Positions 1-6,246 of a DNA stretch of 13,406 nt are shown piece after piece. This DNA comes from Pseudomonas sp. (GTDB lineage Bacteria; Pseudomonadota; Gammaproteobacteria; Pseudomonadales; Pseudomonadaceae). The stretch lies in contig SKFV01000172.1 in assembly GCA_007117785.1 (NCBI GenBank), forward strand, positions 1 through 13,406, written 5' to 3'. The position numbers and the translations under genes are program-made. Within the stretch, counting starts at the first letter, position 1; the number at the start of each line of letters is the position of its first letter. A model generated the notes under the pieces. That model searched no databases and had not been told where the DNA came from. It saw only the letters and a program-made list of their open reading frames with translations.

Positions 1-164
1 ACCCCGCCATGCACCCGTCCCGTGGAGTTGAAGTGATGCTCGGCAATATCCAGGTGCAGGAAACACTCGCCGCGACTGATATGGCGAAACTCCAGCCCGA
101 CCAGGCGAGTAAAATCGCTCATACGATTCTCGGCAAAATTCTTCAAGTAAGGATGATCAACCAT
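1..164 (-). CDS. PaaI-family hotdog thioesterase, N-terminal part (truncated by window edge)
   Basis: The first 54 codons of a gene that runs off the left edge of the window. The translation begins MVDHPYLKNF and reaches a HFNSTGRVHGGV segment. This resembles the G-x-(V/I)-HGG motif at the start of the hotdog helix in PaaI/YbgC-type acyl-CoA thioesterases, which hydrolyse acyl-CoA thioesters in the cytoplasm. The catalytic Asp/Glu normally found further along lies outside the window, so activity cannot be judged. The ATG at 164 is two bases after the tex stop (TGA-AT-ATG) and has no strong Shine-Dalgarno, which suggests translational coupling to tex. From memory, P. aeruginosa also has a small thioesterase gene next to tex (PA5202). 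The family call is fairly safe; the substrate is unknown. Confidence 0.75.
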   Translation of the reverse strand, partial: MVDHPYLKNFAENRMSDFTRLVGLEFRHISRGECFLHLDIAEHHFNSTGRVHGG

Positions 165-166
165 AT

Positions 167-2494
167 TCAGGGCTTCTTAAGATGCTTCGCATTGGCGAAT
201 AGATCGGCAAAAGTACCACCTGAGGCCGCCTTTGTACCAGAGTGAGACGCTGCAGATTGGCGCCCGGTGGTGTTTTTACGTTCTGCTGCGGACTTGCCAG
301 CCACATCCCTAGACTGACCAGGCTGATCATCGAGCCGCATGGTCAGACTGATGCGCTGCCGAGGAATATCCACCTCCATGACCTTGACCTTGACGATGTC
401 ACCGGCCTTGACCACATCACGCGGGTCCTTGATGAATTGGTGTGACAGCATGGATATATGCACCAGACCGTCCTGATGCACACCGATATCGACGAAGGCG
501 CCAAAATTGGCCACGTTAGTCACCACACCTTCCAGCGTCATGCCCGGTTTCAGGTCGCTGAGCTTTTCCACCCCATCCTGGAACACCGCCGCCTTGAATT
601 CCGGGCGCGGGTCACGGCCTGGCTTGTCCAGCTCATTCAGAATGTCGCTGATGGTCGGGATACCAAAACGCTCATCGGTAAACTGCGCTGGCTCCAGCTT
701 GCGCAGAAACACCGAATCGCCGATCAGGCTACGGATATCCCGTGAGGTGTCGGCGGCAATTCGTTCAACCAGTGGGTACGCCTCCGGGTGCACTGCCGAC
801 GCGTCCAAAGGATTGCTGCCGTTCATCACGCGCAGGAAACCGGCGGCCTGCTCGAAGGTTTTGTCACCCAACCGGCTGACCTTGAGCAACTCGCGCCGGT
901 TGTTGAAGGCGCCGTGCTGATCGCGGTAATCCACAATATTCTGCGCAATCGCCGGGTTCAGCCCAGACACCCGGGTCAGCAGCGGCGCCGAGGCGGTATT
1001 CAGATCCACGCCGACGGCATTCACACAATCTTCTACTACGGCGTTCAAGCTGCGTGCCAGCTTCAACTGGGACACATCATGCTGGTACTGGCCGACGCCA
1101 ATAGCCTTGGGTTCGATTTTAACCAGCTCGGCCAGCGGGTCCTGCAGGCGGCGGGCAATCGACACCGCGCCACGGTAGGTCACGTCCAGGTCGGGAAATT
1201 CTTTTGCCGCCAGTTCAGACGCGGAATACACCGAGGCACCGGCTTCCGAAACCATGATCTTGGTCATTTTCAGCGATGCCTGCTGACGCAGCAAATCCCC
1301 GGCCAGCTTGTCACTTTCACGCGAGGCAGTGCCGTTACCGATGGCGACCAGATCAACCTGGTGTTTCTGGCACAGGGCACCGAGTACCGCCAGGGATTCA
1401 TCCCACTGGTTGCGTGGCGCATGCGGGAAAATAGTTACCTTGTCGACCAGTTTGCCGGTCGCATCGACGACCACCACCTTGACCCCCGTGCGTAGCCCCG
1501 GGTCCAGCGCCAGTGTCACCCGCGGACCTGCCGGGGCGGCCAGCAGGAGGTCTTTCAGATTGCTGGCAAATACGCGGATAGCTTCATCCTCGGCCAGCTC
1601 GCGCAGGTCACCCAGCAGTTCGGTTTCCAGATGGCCAAGCAGTTTGACCCGCCAGGTCCAGCGCACCACCTCAGCCAGCCATTTGTCGGCTGCACGGCCC
1701 TGCTGACGGATGCCCACGGCCTCTGCAATGATGCCTTCGCAGGGATGCAGGCTACCCGCTGGTTGCTCGGCATCACCCAGTTCCAGACCGATCGACAGCA
1801 CACCTTCATTGCGCCCGCGCAGAATTGCCAGTGCCCGGTGTGAGGGAACTCGCGCCAGCGGTTCGCTGTATTCGAAATAATCACGAAACTTGGCGCCTTC
1901 GTTTTCCTTGCCGGCAACCAGCCGGGAAACAACACGACCTTCCTGCTGCAGGGTTCGACGCAACCGGTCAAGCAGGTTGGCATCTTCACTGAATTGCTCC
2001 ATCAGGATGTACTTGGCACCATCCAGCGCTGCCTTGATATCGGCCACACCCAGCTCAGCGTCAACAAAACCAGCAGCCTGCTGCTCGGGGTCCAGCGTCG
2101 GATCAGCAAAGAGTTGTTCGGCCAGCGGGCCAAGACCCGCTTCCAGAGCAATCTGTCCCTTGGTGCGACGCTTGGGCTTGTAGGGCAGATACAGATCTTC
2201 AAGTCGAGTTTTGGTGTCAGCTGCGCGAATATCGCGCTCCAGTTCACTACTCAGTTTGCCCTGTTCGCTTATAGTCTCGAGGATGGTAGTGCGACGGTCT
2301 TCCAGCTCCCGCAGATAGCGAAGGCGTTCTTCCAGCTGCCGTAACTGGGTATCATCCAGACTGCCGGTCACCTCTTTACGGTAACGGGAAATAAAGGGAA
2401 CACTGGCGCCTTCGTCAAGCAGGCTGATGGTGGCGCTGACCTGTTGCGGCCGAACCGACAGTTCGGTCGCCAAACGCGAGACGATGGATTCCAT
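167..2494 (-). CDS. tex: Tex, S1-domain RNA-binding transcription accessory protein
   Basis: A complete 775-residue Tex, close to the usual family length. Tex is a cytoplasmic nucleic-acid-binding protein related to eukaryotic Spt6 and first linked to toxin-gene expression in Bordetella. Seen in order: the helical Tex N-terminal region (about 1-200, with the conserved SVPFISRYRKE and LEDLYLPYKPKRR segments), a YqgF/RNase H-like domain (about 326-455, starting ALDPGLRTG), helix-hairpin-helix repeats (about 495-565, including GVDLNTASAPLL) and an S1 domain (about 652-720, with GVVTNVANFGAFVDIGVHQD). A basic low-complexity tail follows, with KHLKKP at the end. The ATG at 2494 is preceded by AGAGGAAG at a good distance. 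It is divergent from amgR across 249 bases and is followed after two bases by the thioesterase gene. No disrupted motif was noticed. Confidence 0.97.
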   Translation of the reverse strand: MESIVSRLATELSVRPQQVSATISLLDEGASVPFISRYRKEVTGSLDDTQLRQLEERLRYLRELEDRRTTILETISEQGKLSSELERDIRAADTKTRLEDLYLPYKPKRRTKGQIALEAGLGPLAEQLFADPTLDPEQQAAGFVDAELGVADIKAALDGAKYILMEQFSEDANLLDRLRRTLQQEGRVVSRLVAGKENEGAKFRDYFEYSEPLARVPSHRALAILRGRNEGVLSIGLELGDAEQPAGSLHPCEGIIAEAVGIRQQGRAADKWLAEVVRWTWRVKLLGHLETELLGDLRELAEDEAIRVFASNLKDLLLAAPAGPRVTLALDPGLRTGVKVVVVDATGKLVDKVTIFPHAPRNQWDESLAVLGALCQKHQVDLVAIGNGTASRESDKLAGDLLRQQASLKMTKIMVSEAGASVYSASELAAKEFPDLDVTYRGAVSIARRLQDPLAELVKIEPKAIGVGQYQHDVSQLKLARSLNAVVEDCVNAVGVDLNTASAPLLTRVSGLNPAIAQNIVDYRDQHGAFNNRRELLKVSRLGDKTFEQAAGFLRVMNGSNPLDASAVHPEAYPLVERIAADTSRDIRSLIGDSVFLRKLEPAQFTDERFGIPTISDILNELDKPGRDPRPEFKAAVFQDGVEKLSDLKPGMTLEGVVTNVANFGAFVDIGVHQDGLVHISMLSHQFIKDPRDVVKAGDIVKVKVMEVDIPRQRISLTMRLDDQPGQSRDVAGKSAAERKNTTGRQSAASHSGTKAASGGTFADLFANAKHLKKP

Positions 2495-2528
2495 GCAAGT
2501 CTTCCTCTGGGCAAAACGAAAAGGGCGC

Positions 2529-2534
2529 AGTATA
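2529..2534 (-). promoter_or_regulatory. Candidate -10 box for tex (TATACT)
   Basis: On the minus strand the sequence reads GGTTATACTGCG, a five-of-six match to the sigma-70 -10 consensus. Transcription would start near 2522, leaving a leader of about 28 bases before the tex ATG. No good -35 box lies 16-18 bases upstream. TTGCAT is present, but with a 21-base spacer, so this rests mainly on the -10 match and its position. Confidence 0.35.
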
Positions 2535-2644
2535 ACCGACTCACCACACCGCGGGATGCAACCAGGCCAACGAATGGATAGCCTGTAATACTATGCCTGC
2601 CATGCTCCAGAAAACTTATTTCACGACGGTACTGGCCAAAAGCC

Positions 2645-2680
2645 TACAAAACTTGTACAAAAGAAATCTGTTGTAACACT
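2645..2680 (+). promoter_or_regulatory. Direct repeats upstream of amgR, possible OmpR-type autoregulatory site
   Basis: TACAAAA occurs at 2645-2651 and again at 2656-2662, 11 bases apart. The second copy lies within the palindrome TTGTACAA (2653-2660). TTGTAACACT at 2671-2680 includes TGTAACA, which looks like the GTAACA-type half-sites bound by OmpR. OmpR-family regulators commonly bind tandem half-sites spaced about one helical turn apart, and such genes are often autoregulated. The role is inferred from spacing and position only. Confidence 0.3.
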
Positions 2681-2743
2681 ACGTCAACCCAGAGCTGACA
2701 GTGATCAGCCACAATAAGCAAAATCAAATGAGGTAGGGCTGTC

Positions 2744-3472
2744 ATGACCACGACCACTGAAGGCGAAAAAATCCTGATCGTTGATGATGATGTTCGCTTG
2801 CGACGCTTGCTCGAACGGTTTCTCACTGAACAGGGTTACCGCGTGCGCGCGGTAGAAAACACCGAGCAAATGGACCGTCTGTTGTCCCGCGAGCTTTATT
2901 CGCTGCTGGTACTCGACCTGATGCTGCCGGGTGAAGACGGCATGAGCGCCTGCAAGCGCCTGCGTGAACAGGACGACAAGACGCCCATCATCATGCTCAC
3001 CGCCAAGGGCGATGAAGCCAGTCGCATTCAGGGTCTCGAATCCGGCGCTGACGATTACCTGCCAAAACCCTTCAACCCGCGCGAACTGGTCGCTCGCATC
3101 AAGGCTGTGTTGCGTCGTCAGGCGCCTCAGGTGCCTGGTGCGCCCAGTGCCGAGGATGATCAAGTCAGCTTTGGCGAATTCGTGCTTAGCCTGGCCACCC
3201 GCGAGCTGAGCAAAGGTGACGAAGTGCACATGCTGACCACCGGTGAATTCGCCGTGCTCAAGGCGCTGGTACAGCACCCGCGCCAGCCGTTGACGCGCGA
3301 CAAGCTGATGCAACTGGCGCGCGGCCGCGAGTGGGACGCACTGGAACGCTCAATCGACGTACAGATTTCCCGCCTGCGTCGCATGCTTGAACCCGATCCG
3401 TCCAAGCCGCGTTACATTCAGACTGTCTGGGGTGTTGGCTACGTCTTTGTACCGGACGGCAAGGCAGCGTGA
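2744..3472 (+). CDS. amgR: OmpR-family response regulator AmgR
   Basis: A complete 242-residue DNA-binding response regulator with full OmpR architecture. The receiver domain (about 8-125) shows the acidic pair D14/D15, the phosphoacceptor D58 within LLVLDLMLPGEDG, T86 in MLTAK and K108 in YLPKPF, so the phosphorylation pocket is intact. The C-terminal winged helix (about 140-238) has the recognition-helix segment RSIDVQISRLRRMLE and ends with the typical TVWGVGYVF wing. It would act as a cytoplasmic transcription factor phosphorylated by AmgS. In P. aeruginosa the equivalent pair (PA5200/PA5199), beside tex, controls envelope-stress and aminoglycoside-tolerance genes. In many genomes the same gene is labelled ompR. 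The ATG at 2744 has GAGG/AGGG upstream. Its stop overlaps the start of amgS by four bases, so the two are co-translated. Confidence 0.95.
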   Translation: MTTTTEGEKILIVDDDVRLRRLLERFLTEQGYRVRAVENTEQMDRLLSRELYSLLVLDLMLPGEDGMSACKRLREQDDKTPIIMLTAKGDEASRIQGLESGADDYLPKPFNPRELVARIKAVLRRQAPQVPGAPSAEDDQVSFGEFVLSLATRELSKGDEVHMLTTGEFAVLKALVQHPRQPLTRDKLMQLARGREWDALERSIDVQISRLRRMLEPDPSKPRYIQTVWGVGYVFVPDGKAA

Positions 3473-4773
3473 AAGGGGGGCCCGGCTGGCACCCCTTACT
3501 GCCACGCAGTTTCTTTGCCCGCAGCATCCTGGTACTCATGGTGGTGGTGCTGTTCGCCATGTTCCTTACCCTGGTCTACCTGCTGAGCAATGAGGACCTG
3601 CTGGTAGACCGCCAATACAGTCATGGCACCGCCATGCTGGTAAAAGCCTACTGGAGCAGTGACGCCGACACACGCCGCGAGATCGAAGATGTCACCGGGG
3701 TGCACATGGTCAACCCGGATGCTGTACCCCGTGGCGAGTTTCACTGGCCTTACAGTGGCATTTTCACCCGCCAGTTGCGGGATGAACTCGGTGATCAGAC
3801 CCAGGTTCGCGTTCGGATCAGCCAGAACCCGGCGATCTGGCTTCATCAGCCGGGTTACTACCGGGACTACTGGCTGGAGATTCCGCTACTCGCGCACCCG
3901 CTGCGTGGCCAGCGTATCTGGATGGTTATCACCTGGTTGCTCTCAATTGCCATGCTTTCGATCGGCGCCGCCTGGGTGCTGGTGCGCCAGTTGATTCGTC
4001 CGCTGAAAGCGCTTGAGCGCGCTGCCGAACGCATTGGCCAAGGTCGCAATGTGCGCCTGCTGGATACTGGCGGTCCGGCGGAAATCGCGCAGGTCTATCA
4101 CGCGTTCAACCAGATGGCGCAGGATGTCGAACAGGCCAGCCGCGAACGTGGCCTGTTGCTGGCCGGCATCTCGCACGATCTGCGCACCCCACTGACGCGC
4201 ATGCGTCTGTCCACCGAATTGCTCTCCAGCGCCGAACCCGAATTGACCGATGGCATGATCCGCGATATAGAGGACATGGATGCCATTCTCGACCAATTCA
4301 TGACCTACATCCGTGATGGCAGCGCCGAGCCACTTGAGCAGACCGACGTCAATGAAGTGATCTGCGAAGTGGTTGCGCCACTGAATACCGGCGAAGAGCA
4401 GGTGCGTTTATGCCTGCAGCCGTTACCCAGCCTGCCGCTACGCCGCCTGTCGATCAAGCGGGTGCTGACCAACCTGATTGAAAATGCCCTGCGTCACGGC
4501 GGTAACGAGGTGGAAGTGGCCACCTATATCACCCGTGCCGCAGCACAGCCCTATCTGGTGATCAGTGTGATGGATCGAGGGCCAGGCATTGATCCGATCG
4601 AAAGTGAAACCCTGTTTACACCCTTCATTCGTGGTGATCGCGCCCGCACCACCAAAGGGACCGGCCTGGGTTTGGCCATCGTCAAACGCATCGCCGACAG
4701 TCATGGCGCAACCGTGCAGCTGCTCAACCGCAGTGGCGGCGGCACTGAAGCGCGTCTTAGTTTTCCGGTTTAA
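3469..4773 (+). CDS. amgS: EnvZ-like sensor histidine kinase AmgS
   Basis: A complete 434-residue inner-membrane sensor kinase, the partner of AmgR. TM1 lies at about 15-40 and TM2 at about 149-172, enclosing a periplasmic sensor domain of about 108 residues rich in aromatics. A HAMP linker follows (about 173-225, with IRPLKALERAAERIG). The HisKA dimerisation helix carries H236 in AGISHDLRTPLTRMR. The ATP-binding domain shows the N box (NLIENALRHG, 335-344), the G1 box (DRGPGID, 369-375), an F box (LFTPFIRGD) and the G2 box (GTGLGLAIVKRI, 397-408). All catalytic elements are present. Translation starts at a GTG within GTGA, which overlaps the amgR stop; no strong Shine-Dalgarno is seen, which fits coupling. 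The TAA stop overlaps the stop of the converging chpC gene. By homology the stimulus is envelope or misfolded-protein stress; it is not shown by sequence. Confidence 0.94.
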   Translation: MKGGPGWHPLLPRSFFARSILVLMVVVLFAMFLTLVYLLSNEDLLVDRQYSHGTAMLVKAYWSSDADTRREIEDVTGVHMVNPDAVPRGEFHWPYSGIFTRQLRDELGDQTQVRVRISQNPAIWLHQPGYYRDYWLEIPLLAHPLRGQRIWMVITWLLSIAMLSIGAAWVLVRQLIRPLKALERAAERIGQGRNVRLLDTGGPAEIAQVYHAFNQMAQDVEQASRERGLLLAGISHDLRTPLTRMRLSTELLSSAEPELTDGMIRDIEDMDAILDQFMTYIRDGSAEPLEQTDVNEVICEVVAPLNTGEEQVRLCLQPLPSLPLRRLSIKRVLTNLIENALRHGGNEVEVATYITRAAAQPYLVISVMDRGPGIDPIESETLFTPFIRGDRARTTKGTGLGLAIVKRIADSHGATVQLLNRSGGGTEARLSFPV

Positions 4774-5243
4774 GCAAAAGCCCCAATATCTGCCAGCTGT
4801 TGTTCCAATGCTTGCAGGTCGGGAATCAGCAAAGGTTGCTCCACATCGGCCAAGGTCACCTGCTGCAACACACCCGGCATCACGGGTTGCTCCGGCTCGG
4901 CACTGATTTCCCCGCGCAACACCTTGCGCGAACGCGGAATACCGGCCACCCGCAGGGCAAAGAAATGCACCCCACCACGACCTCCAATGGCATTCATCAC
5001 CAGCGCCTGCTCACGGCTGGTATCGTTCGAGCTGGGCAGACCCAGCATACTGGCCGGATCCATCACCGCTATGCGCTGATCACGCCAGCGCATCCAGCCG
5101 AGAAACCAGTCCGGGCTGCCAGGCGGTGGTGCTTCCTGCCGACGATAACCGCTCAACTCGGCAACAGCCACGTTGGGCAATAGCAAACCGCGGTCGGCCA
5201 GCGGCACAATCAACCCATTGAGACTCTCCAGTGCATCGGACAT
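4770..5243 (-). CDS. chpC: ChpC, CheW-like coupling protein of the Pil-Chp system
   Basis: A complete 157-residue single-domain CheW-like protein. CheW proteins link chemoreceptors to the CheA-type kinase in polar signalling arrays. The hydrophobic strand pattern matches CheW: LIVPLADRGLLLPNVAVAEL (11-30), DWFLGWMRWRDQRIAVMD (45-62), in the place of the usual LGVINLRGxxIPVVD, and a C-terminal LLIPDLQALEQQL (138-150). The open frame continues upstream to 5438, but the ATG at 5243 is chosen because GAGGAG lies 7 bases before it and the longer form would overlap chpB. It follows chpB after 28 bases and is the last gene of the cluster here. Its TAA shares TTAA with the amgS stop. It is likely a second coupling protein beside PilI. 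Identity rests on position after chpB and on the fold; no enzymatic residues are expected. Confidence 0.88.
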   Translation of the reverse strand: MSDALESLNGLIVPLADRGLLLPNVAVAELSGYRRQEAPPPGSPDWFLGWMRWRDQRIAVMDPASMLGLPSSNDTSREQALVMNAIGGRGGVHFFALRVAGIPRSRKVLRGEISAEPEQPVMPGVLQQVTLADVEQPLLIPDLQALEQQLADIGAFA

Positions 5244-5250
5244 CAGCCGA

Positions 5251-5256
5251 CTCCTC
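5251..5256 (-). promoter_or_regulatory. Ribosome binding site of chpC
   Basis: On the minus strand GAGGAG precedes the ATG at 5243 with 7 bases between them. It is among the strongest Shine-Dalgarno matches in the cluster. It sets the chpC start and rules out the longer reading frame that begins inside chpB. Confidence 0.8.
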
Positions 5257-5271
5257 TTGCATGTGCCGGCC

Positions 5272-6246
5272 TCAAAGGGCCGCCACGGATTCCTGTTCCA
5301 TCCAGCGCCGCATGGCCATTGCCAATTGCTCTGGATCCCCCTGCAAACTGCTGACCCCGGCCTGGCGTACCGCTTCCGGCATAGTCGCGCAGGCTGCACT
5401 CTCGGCACTCTGGGTCCACACCGGCATGCCCTGGTCACGCAGCCGGGTGCAGGCGTCTACCCCGTCTTCGCCCATGCCGCTAAACACAATGGCTCCACAG
5501 GCCGGAGCAAAGATCTGCCGCACCTCGTCAATCACTGCTGCAATCGCCGGCTGATAGGGGCCCGGCCAAGGCTCCTGACTCAGCCGTACGCGGCCTTCCG
5601 GACTGAAGCGCAGGCGTTTGTCGACCGGCACCACCAGAACCTCACCGTGACACAGCAAGTGTTCCGACTCACAGGTATGAATCTGCCACTCATTATGCCG
5701 TCCGATAATTTGCGGCAACTGTTGCTCGAAACCCGGATCAATGTGTTGCGCGTAGACCAGTGCCAGCGGCAGGCTGGCCGGCACATGATCCAGAAATGAC
5801 TTAACTGCCGCTGGCCCACCCAGCGAAGCGGCCAGCACCCAGACATTGGCCGCGCTCGGCGCTGCACTCTCTGACGGCGCAATGGGCAAGCGATGCAGCT
5901 CGGGCTTGCCGCGAGGCGACTCGCCCACCAAACCAGCCAGCTTGGCATACAGACGCCGCAGGCAACGCGGATAATCTTCACTGCCCGGTTGTGGAATCTG
6001 CCCGACACCTAGCAATACAGGCATTTTGCTGTTCTCCAGCAACCAGTCGGTCAACGGTGACTCTTCAGCCAATTCAACCAGCCAGGCCACTGCAGGCTGC
6101 TGCGTCAGACGGACCAGTGCATCGGGCTGGTCCGGATCAAAACAGTACACGCTATACCCCAACTCGCGGACGGCAGCTTCCACCGCCGCCCGCTTGGGTT
6201 CGCGGGCAATCAGTACTACAGGTGCCGAGCCGTCCGGATCAGACAC
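5272..6246 (-). CDS. chpB: ChpB, CheB-type protein-glutamate methylesterase with degenerate receiver
   Basis: A CheB-like enzyme of 324 residues, expected to remove methyl groups from the PilJ chemoreceptor and so oppose PilK. The catalytic domain (about 134-318) keeps the CheB triad: S141 in AASLGGPA, H168 in YAQHIDPGF and D261 in SGMGEDGVDA. The N-terminal region (about 9-106) has the length of a receiver domain, but no aspartate occupies the phosphoacceptor position (E58 in AWLVELAEE) and the acidic pair of strand 1 is replaced by ARE. The start chosen is the GTG at 6246, overlapping the chpA stop by 8 bases. It has no Shine-Dalgarno, so it probably depends on coupled translation. An upstream ATG at 6354 would overlap chpA by over 100 bases and add residues unlike CheB. 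The function call is firm; the exact start is less so. Confidence 0.9.
   Translation of the reverse strand: MSDPDGSAPVVLIAREPKRAAVEAAVRELGYSVYCFDPDQPDALVRLTQQPAVAWLVELAEESPLTDWLLENSKMPVLLGVGQIPQPGSEDYPRCLRRLYAKLAGLVGESPRGKPELHRLPIAPSESAAPSAANVWVLAASLGGPAAVKSFLDHVPASLPLALVYAQHIDPGFEQQLPQIIGRHNEWQIHTCESEHLLCHGEVLVVPVDKRLRFSPEGRVRLSQEPWPGPYQPAIAAVIDEVRQIFAPACGAIVFSGMGEDGVDACTRLRDQGMPVWTQSAESAACATMPEAVRQAGVSSLQGDPEQLAMAMRRWMEQESVAAL

Larger units (their letters stand above)
2495..2743. promoter_or_regulatory. Divergent tex / amgR intergenic region
   Basis: This 249-base gap separates two divergent genes and is the only sizeable non-coding stretch in the window. It must hold the start signals of both tex and amgR. 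It contains a TATACT box facing tex (2529-2534), TACAAAA direct repeats (2645-2651 and 2656-2662) and a TGTAACA element (2672-2678). A short inverted repeat, GCTGA-6-TCAGC, lies at 2694-2709. The amgR start at 2744 is preceded by GAGG at 2730-2733 and by AGGG at 2735-2738. No convincing -35/-10 pair could be assigned to amgR. I saw no small open reading frame or RNA gene in it. Confidence 0.7.

Noticed and set aside
788..1495. Plus-strand frame of 235 codons inside tex
   Set aside because: Antisense to the conserved YqgF and helix-hairpin-helix domains of Tex; its composition is that of a shadow frame.
2694..2709. Inverted repeat GCTGA-6-TCAGC as a terminator or riboswitch
   Set aside because: A 5-base stem with no following T-run is too weak for a terminator. 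It could be a minor leader hairpin or operator, but nothing supports a specific role.
5244..5438. Longer ChpC with a start at 5438
   Set aside because: The extra 65 residues overlap the end of chpB and are Arg/Cys/Trp-rich, unlike CheW. A strong ribosome binding site precedes the ATG at 5243.
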